A stretch of DNA of 41,829 nt from DATJGF01 sp035495315. Lineage in GTDB: Bacteria; Verrucomicrobiota; Verrucomicrobiia; Limisphaerales; UBA8199. The position numbers were made by a program, and so were the translations under genes. Position 1 is the stretch's first letter. Every line of letters starts with the position of its first letter. The stretch is from positions 1 to 41,829 of the forward strand of contig DATJGF010000035.1 in NCBI GenBank assembly GCA_035495315.1. The letters run 5' to 3'. Below the pieces are notes generated by a model. That model did not search any database, was not told the DNA's origin, and was given only the letters and a program-made list of their open reading frames with translations. This document shows, one piece after another, positions 35,428 through 41,829 of the stretch.

Positions 35428-36551
35428 AGCTGAATCTTAAGGGAAGCCGCTTAATTCGCATTTTGCAATTTGCAATTTGCAATTTGCAGTGCGGAACCTT
35501 AAGCAGACTGAAGTCGACCCTGCGCAGGCACTGGCCGATTCTGCCGCTGCCATCAAACGTCGCGTGCAGTGTATTGGCCTCGGGCTTTGTTGTGTTCAGT
35601 TTAAAGTTTTCCAGCGAAGCCTATGCCGCCTCGTTTTCCAACCCTGCCTCCGTGATTATCGTCGTGGGCGCTCCTGGCGAGTCGGAATTTGGCAGCAACT
35701 TTGTTCACGCGGCCACACTTTGGCAGGAGGCCTGTGTGCGCGCCGACTGCCGCTGTCTCACCTTGGGTTTGGATTCTGACTCCCAAACCAACGATTTCAT
35801 GCACCTGGAGCGAGCACTTATTGATGAACCAAAAGAGGGTTTGGCCCCCTTTTGGCTGGTGCTGGTTGGTCATGGCACTTTTGATGGAAAGGAAGCTCGG
35901 TTCAATCTTCGTGGTCCTGACGTGACAGGATCCGATCTGGCGAAGTGGCTTCGGCCATTCACCCGTCCTATGGCCGTGGTCGATTCGACCTCTTGCAGCG
36001 CGCCGCTGCTCAGCAAGCTCTCGGGCACCAATCGAGTCGTGGTTACCGCGACACGCACCGGGAACGAGCAATATTACGTTCATTTCGGGACCTATCTGGC
36101 TGAAGCGATAGCCAACCCGGAAGCCGATCTCGACAAGGATGGCCAGGTGTCGGTGCTCGAGGCGTTCCTGTACGGCTCGCGGCGTACCGCTCAATTCTAC
36201 AAAACGGAGGGCCGAATCGCTACTGAACATGCCTTGCTCGACGACAACGGGGATAACCTGGGAACTCCCGCCGATTGGTTCCGCGGTCTGCACGCCACAA
36301 AAAAAGCCAAAGACAATGCCGGCCTTGATGGCCTTTTCGCCGCGCAATTTTGCCTGGTGCCCAGCGAGGCGGAACGCGGTCTGACCCAGGAACAACGTGC
36401 TCGCCGCGATGCGCTCGAACGCGCGGTACTGGTATTTCGGGAAAAGAAAGGGGCGCTGCCTGACGATGATTACTACGGCCAGCTTGAAAAGCTCTTGCTC
36501 GATCTGGCTCGCTTCTATGCAGCCAACATCAGTCCCGGAGCCTCACCTTAG
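35424..36551 (+). CDS. Caspase-like (C13/C14-type fold) cysteine peptidase, secreted, with EF-hand-like loop
   Basis: 375 residues from the ATG overlapping the upstream stop. The N-terminus carries a hydrophobic stretch (VACSVLASGFVVFSLKFSSEAYA, about 45-68), a late signal peptide or anchor, preceded by 7-base repeats. The core fits the caspase-hemoglobinase fold: a strand (SVIIVVGAP), LVLVGHGTFDGKEARFNL with H150, and MAVVDSTSCSAPLLSKL with C191, giving the His-Cys dyad. VVVTATRTGNEQYYVHFGTY follows. D235-L-D-K-D-G-Q-V-S-V-L-E246 has the residues of an EF-hand Ca-binding loop. The C-terminus is helical. It is the last gene of the MoxR/VWA block. The peptidase assignment rests on motif reading and could be an inactive homologue. 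Confidence 0.65.
   Translation: MKLNLKGSRLIRILQFAICNLQCGTLSRLKSTLRRHWPILPLPSNVACSVLASGFVVFSLKFSSEAYAASFSNPASVIIVVGAPGESEFGSNFVHAATLWQEACVRADCRCLTLGLDSDSQTNDFMHLERALIDEPKEGLAPFWLVLVGHGTFDGKEARFNLRGPDVTGSDLAKWLRPFTRPMAVVDSTSCSAPLLSKLSGTNRVVVTATRTGNEQYYVHFGTYLAEAIANPEADLDKDGQVSVLEAFLYGSRRTAQFYKTEGRIATEHALLDDNGDNLGTPADWFRGLHATKKAKDNAGLDGLFAAQFCLVPSEAERGLTQEQRARRDALERAVLVFREKKGALPDDDYYGQLEKLLLDLARFYAANISPGASP
35462..35489. repeat. Heptanucleotide tandem repeat in a coding region
   Basis: TTTGCAA occurs three times in tandem (35462-35482), followed by a one-mismatch copy TTTGCAG (35483-35489). It encodes part of FAICNLQC near the N-terminus of the caspase-like protein. A 7-base unit changes frame if one copy is gained or lost. 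Confidence 0.85.
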
Positions 36552-36716
36552 CTTAGGGCTAGGACAGGGCGCTGGGCTTCCTGGATTAATCAAAACTGGG
36601 CGCTTCTCAATTTTTATTCACCTGTTCGCCGGCTCTCATTAACACCCCGTTTCAGCGCTTGTCACTACCCATGTCTCTCACCTGGCTATTTAAGATTCGG
36701 TTCCTTATACATGCTT

Positions 36717-36914
36717 AAACCCTGTAGGGGTGACCTGTTTATAGCAACCGTCCGCACCAAAACTTCCGCTCTGAACCCCGTAGGGGTGACCTGTCTCGGG
36801 ACTGCGTAATGGTCAGGGTCGGTCCCACCGAACAGGTCACCCCTACGGGGTTGAAAAACAAAAAAACGTGGTGGGATCGGCTTGCTATAAACAGGTCACC
36901 CCCTGACGGGGTTT
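36717..36914. repeat. REP-like cluster: four copies in nested inverted order beside a REP-associated transposase
   Basis: Four copies of a core related to CCCCGTAGGGGTGACCTGT are present. A (36717-36747) and B (36774-36794) lie on the plus strand; C (36832-36852) and D (36882-36914) on the minus strand. B and C are identical 21-base inverted copies. A and D share the longer form that includes TTTATAGCAA. Each core holds the small palindrome CCCC-GTA-GGGG; A and D carry variants of it. The cluster lies in the 374-base gap just past the 3' end of the transposase gene. Confidence 0.9.
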
Positions 36915-36925
36915 CCCAACCTCAA

Positions 36926-37384
36926 TCACAGCGGCTTGAAAATGTATTTCTCATCGTGCTCGATTTCATACTTCTGGAGAAACCGCACGTACTCGTCACG
37001 AAAGCTTCTCCGGGCGTGGTGCCGTTCCTGATCGCGGATGTAATTGATGATGCCGGTGAGCTGAGAATGGCCGTAGGAGAAAGCGCCAAAACCTTCCTGC
37101 CAGCAAAAGCGGCCCAGCACCCACCTTTTGCGGTTTATGAAATTGGTCGAGCCATTCTTCACGTCGCGCACCACCTCCGACAGGGCCACCGACGGCTTGA
37201 GCCCGATCAGCAGGTGGGTGTGGTTTGGCATGCAATGCACGGCCAGCAGCTTCTGCTCACGCTCCCGCACGATGCCGGTCATGAACTTGTGCAACTCCTC
37301 CTTGTTCTGCTTCTGAATCAGGTTTTGGCGCCCCTGGACGGCAAAAACGACTTGAAGGTAAATTTGTGAATAGGTGTTGGCCAT
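36926..37384 (-). CDS. REP-associated tyrosine transposase (Y1_Tnp, IS200-like, RAYT)
   Basis: 152 residues. The HUH motif is H55-T-H57 in VHCMPNHTHLLIG. The catalytic tyrosine is Y115 in GIINYIRDQERHH. SEVVRDVKNGSTNFINRKR and WQEGFGAFSYGHSQ are typical Y1 transposase segments. These single-strand nucleases mobilise short palindromic REP elements rather than full insertion sequences. The nested REP-like palindromes immediately downstream (36717-36914) are its likely substrates. The frame looks intact. No IS200 ends surround it, which fits a domesticated RAYT. Confidence 0.92.
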   Translation of the reverse strand: MANTYSQIYLQVVFAVQGRQNLIQKQNKEELHKFMTGIVREREQKLLAVHCMPNHTHLLIGLKPSVALSEVVRDVKNGSTNFINRKRWVLGRFCWQEGFGAFSYGHSQLTGIINYIRDQERHHARRSFRDEYVRFLQKYEIEHDEKYIFKPL

Positions 37385-37646
37385 ATCCGGCGATTATGCG
37401 ACGCGCAGCCACCCAGGCAACGCGAAAAGCCGGCTGCTGTCTCCTCACCGGCGCGGCTAGCGGCGCAGTCTACCTTTCGAGGCATGTCCCCTCGAGGCGA
37501 CCTCCAATCAAGCTCTCTTGGTATTAGCTTCATTCAGGTATCCCGGTTGAAGATATGGGTAATGACAAGCGCTTCAGCGGGGTGAATCTATGTGCTGCGA
37601 GAATTATCTTGATTTTACCAGGTCTTGCGTAACAACTAGACACGGC

Positions 37647-38018
37647 ATGAGAAAACGGATTCTCTACGTCGAGGATTTGGAGGAATGGCGTTCTCTGGTC
37701 TCTTCCTTGCTGACCCCGGAAGGCTTCGAGGTCGTCACGGCCAAGGATGCTTCAGAGGCGATGCACGCCTTCGACTCTGCTCAGTTCAATCTCCTCATCC
37801 TCGATCTCAGATTGAATCGAGAAAGTGGCATAATGCTGATGCGCTTCCTCAAAAAGAATCATCCGGAGGTGCCGATTCTAATTTACACCAGCCTGGACCA
37901 TGATGATTTCACGATCGATCACTTACTAAAAGAAGGTGCGGACCGTTATCTCCACAAAGGCAAGATGGAGGAATTGCTTGCGGCAGTCTGTTCCATGACC
38001 GGGGGGAAAAAATCCTGA
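37647..38018 (+). CDS. Single-domain response regulator (CheY-like)
   Basis: 123 residues from the ATG at 37647; the in-frame ATG at 37590 would add 19 residues unlike a receiver, so I reject it. Key residues are E9 and D10 (ILYVEDLEEWR), phospho-acceptor D53 (LLILDLRLNRESG), T81 (LIYTSLD) and K104 (RYLHKGKMEEL). There is no output domain, so it passes phosphate or acts by binding partners. No kinase gene is adjacent. Confidence 0.88.
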   Translation: MRKRILYVEDLEEWRSLVSSLLTPEGFEVVTAKDASEAMHAFDSAQFNLLILDLRLNRESGIMLMRFLKKNHPEVPILIYTSLDHDDFTIDHLLKEGADRYLHKGKMEELLAAVCSMTGGKKS

Positions 38019-38065
38019 CCCTTTGTCTGGATATACTAGAACTGATCTCATCCCGACACTCCTTT

Positions 38066-38142
38066 GGTAGGGGCGGCTCGCCGAGCCGTGCGCTTTTCCT
38101 ACACAAAAACGGGCTCGGCCCGCTCGGCGAGCCGGCCCTACC
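38066..38142. repeat. 21-bp inverted repeat between receiver and glycosidase genes
   Basis: GGTAGGGGCGGCTCGCCGAGC (38066-38086) matches the reverse complement of 38122-38142 at 20 of 21 positions, across a 35-base loop containing AAAAACGGGC. GGCTCGCCGAGCC inside the left arm is itself palindromic. It looks like a dispersed palindromic repeat and may also act as a terminator for the receiver gene. Confidence 0.75.
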
Positions 38143-38184
38143 ATTTATGAGATGGATTGTAGATTTTGATTCAGCGAGCTTGTT

Positions 38185-40530
38185 TTGCGCTTGAAGTCGG
38201 GTCGGACAACCCGTATCGAACCCGGCATGGCTCACCCGTTGGTTGTTCGCTGCTCTCGCGCTTTAGAGCGGTTCAAATTAAACTGTAGCCGACTTGTACT
38301 TGTGCGAGAGGAATCGTGTCTCCCTCTCCTGCTCTGGAGAAGAGGGCAGGGGAGAGGAGGCCACACTTTTTCTGAAATCGCTATAGTCATTGCTTGCACG
38401 TTCTTGTGTCTCCCCGCCCTGGCCACTGATTGGCTGATCGATCCCAAGCGGTTTCCCGCCGGCATTACCCAAAGTTCCGACGGCGAGCGGCTCGAACTCA
38501 CTAATGGCCTGGTACGGCGGGTAATCGAGTTACGTCCAAACGCCGCCACAGTCACGTTCGAGAATGCCGTCACTGCGGAGTCGTTGCTCCGTTCGGTGCG
38601 TCCCGAGGCGCGACTGGCTATTAACGGCAAGTCATTTGATGTCGGCGGTCTAAACGGACAGCCGATTCACAACTACCTCGATCCCCGTTGGTTGAGAGAG
38701 TTGACTGCCGACCCCGCTGCCTTTCACTTTTCCGGGCTGAAAATTGGCCCCACCGAGCCGCGCTTCGCCTGGCAAAAACGATCTCAATGGCTTTCCACCG
38801 ACTCGTTGTGGCCTCCTTCCGGCGCCTCAGTGACGTTGCTATTTTCGTCGCCGCAAGGGATGCCGGCATCGAAGGTCGAGGTGCATTATGAAATTTATGA
38901 TGGCCTGCCCTTAATCGCGAAATGGATCACAGTTCGAAACGATTCATCGGTGCCCATCACCCTCAACAGCATGGTCGTTGAACAATTAGCTGTGGTCGAG
39001 CCTGAGTCGATCGTCGACGGTACCGCGGCCAATTTCCGTAGTACGTACAGGAACCTGCAGGTTTTCAGCGATTATGCCTTTGGCGGCGATATGAACGAAA
39101 ATGCCGACGCTCCCGCCGTTCATTGGCAAACCGACCCGCTTTACCAGACCCAGGTTCATTACCAACGCCAAACACCGTGCCTGTTGGAATGCGCTCCGCC
39201 TCTTGGCCCTGACGTGAAAATTAGCCCCGGCGAAGTCTTCGAGTCGTTCCGCGTATTTGAGTTAGTTCATGATAACTCGGATCGCGAACGTCGTGGACTG
39301 GCGGTGCGCCGGGCATATCGGACGCTCGCCCCCTGGGTGCAGGAAAACCCGATTTTGATGCACGTCCGCAGCGCGGAACCTGGCGCGGTGAAGTTGGCGA
39401 TTGATCAATGCGCGGAAGTTGGATTCGAAATGGTCATCCTGACCTTCGGCAGCGGTTTTGATATTGAGAACGAACGATCGGAATATCTCAAACAACTCAA
39501 AGACCTGGCCAATTATGCACGCGACAAAGGCATTGTGCTGGGCGGCTATTCCCTCCTGGCGAGCCGTTCTATCAATTTGGAAAATGACGCCATCAATCCC
39601 AAAACCGGCAAACCCGGAGGCGCGCGATTCGATTATTCGCCTTGTCTCTGCAGCCGCTGGGGACTCGATTATTTTCGCAAGCTAAAACAATTCTACGAAA
39701 CAACGGGCTGCGGCGTTCTCGAGCATGACGGCTCCTATCCGGGCGATGTTTGTGCCTCGACAAACCACCCCGGTCATGCCGGTCTTGAAGACTCCCAATG
39801 GCAACAATGGAAATTGATCAGTGATTTTTATAAATGGTGTCGTGCTCGTGGCATTTATCTGAACGTTCCTGACTGGTACTACCTGGCAGGCTCCACAAAA
39901 TGCGCGATGGGCTATCGCGAGAGCAACTGGTCTCTGCCGCGCGAGCAGCAGGAAATAATCGAACGCCAGAATATCTGCGATGGCACGTGGGAGAAAACGC
40001 CCAGCATGGGCTGGATGTTCGTGCCGTTAACCGAGTACCAAGGCGGTGGGACCGCTGCAACAATTGAACCGCTCAAGGATCATCTGCCCCATTATGAGGC
40101 CCGCCTGGCCAATCTGTTTGGCGCCGGTGTCCAAGCCTGCTATCGCGGTCCTCGCTTATTTGATTGTGACGAGACGAAAGCGGTCGTGAAAAAATGGGTC
40201 GGTTTCTACAAGGAGCATCGACCCATCCTGGATAGTGAAATCATCCATTTGCGCCGGCCGGATGCCCGCGATTGGGATGGTTGGTTACACGTTAATCCGC
40301 GGTTATCGGAACGCGCGCTAGGTATTTTTTACAATCCTTTATCGGAACCCATTGAGCGTCGGATCCGCATGCCGCTCTACTACACTGGCTTAACCGACGA
40401 AGCCGTTATTCGCCACGAAAACGGCACTATCGAAACCGTTCACCTCGCCCGCGATTATTCTGCGGAAGGAAGGATTGCCATTCCTGCCCACGGACGGACG
40501 TGGTTCGTAATTCAGGCGCCGCAAAGGTGA
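38185..40530 (+). CDS. Putative secreted glycoside hydrolase, alpha-galactosidase/melibiase-like (clan GH-D)
   Basis: 781 residues from the first ATG; an ATG at 38227 is equally possible and no ribosome site decides. The signal-peptide-like stretch (IAIVIACTFLCLPALA) lies unusually late, at about residues 66-82, after a basic segment encoded partly by a CT/GA repeat (38319-38360). The mature part begins TDWLIDPKRFPAGI. An N-terminal beta domain (about 85-390) is followed by a (beta/alpha)8-like region (about 395-680): QCAEVGFEMVILTFGSG, DKGIVLGGYSLLASRS, and GVLEHDGSYPGD, whose Asp near 515 sits where the GH-D nucleophile is expected. A beta-sandwich C-terminus ends WFVIQAPQR. It would hydrolyse alpha-linked galactosides or related sugars outside the cytoplasm; family level is tentative. 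Confidence 0.72.
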   Translation: MRLKSGRTTRIEPGMAHPLVVRCSRALERFKLNCSRLVLVREESCLPLLLWRRGQGRGGHTFSEIAIVIACTFLCLPALATDWLIDPKRFPAGITQSSDGERLELTNGLVRRVIELRPNAATVTFENAVTAESLLRSVRPEARLAINGKSFDVGGLNGQPIHNYLDPRWLRELTADPAAFHFSGLKIGPTEPRFAWQKRSQWLSTDSLWPPSGASVTLLFSSPQGMPASKVEVHYEIYDGLPLIAKWITVRNDSSVPITLNSMVVEQLAVVEPESIVDGTAANFRSTYRNLQVFSDYAFGGDMNENADAPAVHWQTDPLYQTQVHYQRQTPCLLECAPPLGPDVKISPGEVFESFRVFELVHDNSDRERRGLAVRRAYRTLAPWVQENPILMHVRSAEPGAVKLAIDQCAEVGFEMVILTFGSGFDIENERSEYLKQLKDLANYARDKGIVLGGYSLLASRSINLENDAINPKTGKPGGARFDYSPCLCSRWGLDYFRKLKQFYETTGCGVLEHDGSYPGDVCASTNHPGHAGLEDSQWQQWKLISDFYKWCRARGIYLNVPDWYYLAGSTKCAMGYRESNWSLPREQQEIIERQNICDGTWEKTPSMGWMFVPLTEYQGGGTAATIEPLKDHLPHYEARLANLFGAGVQACYRGPRLFDCDETKAVVKKWVGFYKEHRPILDSEIIHLRRPDARDWDGWLHVNPRLSERALGIFYNPLSEPIERRIRMPLYYTGLTDEAVIRHENGTIETVHLARDYSAEGRIAIPAHGRTWFVIQAPQR
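38319..38360. repeat. CT/GA-rich imperfect inverted repeat in the 5' coding region
   Basis: A CCCTCTCCTGCTCT-type left arm faces an AGAGGGCAGGGGAGAGG right arm around TGGAGA. It is translated as LPLLLWRRGQGRGG, directly before the signal-peptide core of the glycosidase. It resembles a mobile palindromic repeat rather than native coding sequence. Confidence 0.5.
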
Positions 40531-40559
40531 CGCGAGAAATTCCAAGACAACCACTTAAA

Positions 40560-41586
40560 TTAAAGGCAATCGAGCGGGCTTTTCATGCCCGAGCCGCCCT
40601 GGCGCAGCACGTGGGTGTAGATCATGGTGGTGGAGACATCGTTATGCCCGAGCAGTTCCTGGATGGTGCGGATATCTGCGCCGCGCTGCAGCGCGTGAGT
40701 GGCGAAGCTGTGGCGAAACGTGTGGCTGGAAACGCGTTTGACGATGCCGGTCCGTGCGACGGCAGCTTTGATGGCCCGGTGGACCGTCAACTCGTCGATA
40801 TGGTGGCGCCGCACCTGTCCCGAACGGGGGTCGACCGAGAATCCGGCGGCGGGAAAGACGTATTGCCAGCGCCATTCACGGGCCGCAGCAGGGTACTTGC
40901 GGTCGAGTGCTCCCGGCAGGTAAACGGCGCCAAAGCCTTGCTTCAAATCGTCGTCATGCATGGATCGGACGATCTCCAGATGGGCTCGCAAGACTGGAAT
41001 GATGGCTTCGGGCAGTACGGTATACCTGTCTTTGGCGCCTTTGCCGTCGCGCACGGTAAGCTGTTTCATCTCAAAATCGAGATCCTTGACTCGCAGCCGC
41101 AGCGCTTCCATCAGACGCAGCCCACTGCCATACAGGAGTTTTACTACCAGTTGGGCTTGGCCTGACATGGTGAGGATGACGCGCCGGACTTCATCAACCG
41201 TCAGCACCACCGGGACGCGCACGGGACGGTCTGCGCGGACCGCCTGGATATTGGCCAGTTCCTGATGCAGCACTTCGCGGTACAGAAAGAGCAAGGCGTT
41301 TTAAGGCTTGATTTTGCGTTGAAGCAGCAACCTGACCCTTGACTGCCAGATCACTGAGAAACATCTCTATTTTCGATTCCGCGGCGGAGAGATCTTCCCT
41401 CGCTCGCATATTGTGAAATCGGACATACCTGCGGATCCAGTCGCAGTAGCAGCGCTCGGTGCGAATGGAATAATGTTTGAGGCGGAGGACCTCTCGAACC
41501 TGGTCCATCAATTTGAGTTTAGGATTAGGGACGATCGCTTCGACCGGGCGGCGGCGGGGTGATCCGGGTTGAATATGTGATGACAT
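40560..41586 (-). pseudogene. intI: Integron integrase (IntI-type tyrosine recombinase) with one frameshift
   Basis: Two overlapping minus-strand frames make one protein. Frame 1 (from 41586) holds the N-terminal DNA-binding domain (KLMDQVREVLRLKHYSIRTE...YCDWIRRYVRFH, STQNQAL). Frame 2, ending at 40560, continues LFLYREVLHQELANIQAVRADRP. They join at a run of four A (plus-strand T 41299-41302); one extra base explains the shift. In frame 2 the catalytic residues are all present: R60 (YGSGLRLMEAL), K85, H191 and R194 (HTFRHSFATH), H217 (LLGHNDVSTT) and Y226 (MIYTHV). The segment REWRWQYVFPA plus DPRSG...RRHHIDE is the IntI-specific insertion, separating it from Xer proteins. Whether the shift is real, slippage-corrected, or a base-calling error is open. 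Confidence 0.88.
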
Positions 41587-41660
41587 AGCAGGTTTTAGAT
41601 TTGACTTTCTGGATTTTGGATCGAGAGTTAACTATGCAGAATACTAATGAAGCCCCCCTG

Positions 41661-41726
41661 CATTGCAATGTTTATCCATTAATATCAACTTAGCTTTCAA
41701 ATTGATATGTACACATATAGTTAAGC
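41661..41726. other. Candidate attI-like recombination region next to the integrase
   Basis: This AT-rich segment lies upstream of intI. It has a perfect palindrome CATTGCAATG (41661-41670), an inverted pair ATATCAA/TTGATAT (41682-41688 and 41702-41708), and ATATGT-AC-ACATAT (41705-41718). GTTAAGC (41720-41726) fits the GTTRRRY core of integron sites. Position and strand suit attI, but no second inverted core was found. Confidence 0.3.
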
Positions 41727-41729
41727 AGT

Positions 41730-41829
41730 ATGCGTGCTTCTCGGAACATCAGGTGCGCGGTGTCTTGGATCTTCGCGTTTGTTGCGGCACTTGTGCTCGC
41801 CTACTTCCTCAGCGCGCCGCCTATAATCC
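41730..41829 (+). CDS. Start of a short membrane or secreted protein, cut by the window edge
   Basis: From the ATG at 41730 the frame is open to the right edge (33 codons). It encodes an N-terminal basic region (MRASRNIR) and one hydrophobic helix (VSWIFAFVAALVLAYFL), a signal peptide or anchor. It diverges from intI and starts 4 bases after the GTTAAGC core, so it could be the first gene cassette of an integron or simply the next chromosomal gene. No Shine-Dalgarno site is visible. Confidence 0.45.
   Translation, partial: MRASRNIRCAVSWIFAFVAALVLAYFLSAPPII

Noticed and set aside
36717..36914. CRISPR array
   Set aside because: The four copies are in inverted, nested orientation with unequal spacing, which fits REP elements and not direct CRISPR repeats.
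36809..37369. A 186-codon plus-strand open frame opposite the transposase
   Set aside because: It is antisense to an intact Y1 transposase with HUH and Tyr motifs and begins in the REP-like cluster.
40500..41165. A 221-codon plus-strand open frame
   Set aside because: It is antisense to the integron integrase and has no recognisable features of its own.

Overview
The window looks like a chromosomal stretch from a verrucomicrobial bacterium, most like the Pedosphaera/Limisphaerales side of the phylum. This is a judgement from content, not from a search. The support is moderately high GC, many secreted proteins with weak or absent Shine-Dalgarno sites, a very large CotH / lamin-tail-domain secreted protein ending in a typical verrucomicrobial beta-rich tail, a MoxR-DUF58-BatA-type operon with a DUF4159 protein, several families of short paired-hairpin repeats, and an integron-type integrase.

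Layout. 1-1697 (minus) is the N-terminal two-thirds of an alpha-glucan phosphorylase cut by the window edge. Diverging from it is a secreted protein of unknown function (2139-3395). An ECF sigma factor and its overlapping zinc-finger anti-sigma factor follow (3612-4794), then a two-domain M16 zinc peptidase (4941-7823). Two tail-to-tail PAS/receiver proteins with mirrored domain order overlap at their 3' ends (8067-10347). An 800-base non-coding stretch with a paired-hairpin repeat precedes a 1759-residue secreted CotH/lamin-tail protein (11155-16434). Next come a type IA topoisomerase III with three C-terminal zinc-ribbon repeats (16679-19498) and a hicB / broken hicA / xerC cluster with overlapping genes (19597-21010).

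The core of the window is a tightly packed eight-gene block, 21164-36551, probably one operon: a TPR gluzincin peptidase (HEFCH), DUF4159, MoxR AAA+ ATPase, DUF58, BatA-like VWA membrane protein, a 1370-residue membrane/coiled-coil protein, a VWA plus glutamine-amidotransferase-like membrane protein, and a caspase-like cysteine peptidase with an EF-hand-like loop. Five of the seven junctions overlap or are separated by one base. I infer an envelope-associated MoxR/VWA assembly or quality-control machine with a peptidase gene at each end.

The right end is rich in mobile-DNA signals: a REP-like nested palindrome cluster beside a REP-associated tyrosine transposase (36717-37384), a lone receiver protein, a 21-base inverted repeat, a GH-D-like (alpha-galactosidase-like) glycoside hydrolase whose N-terminal coding region contains repeat sequence, and an integron integrase gene with a one-base frameshift (40560-41586). 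Beyond the integrase, a palindrome-dense AT-rich segment holds a GTTRRRY-type core next to a divergent ORF that runs off the window; this is a candidate attI/first-cassette junction.

Hairpin repeats also lie in frame inside the 1370-residue protein (30647-30819), so repeat spread here is not confined to non-coding DNA. I saw no rRNA, tRNA or CRISPR array.
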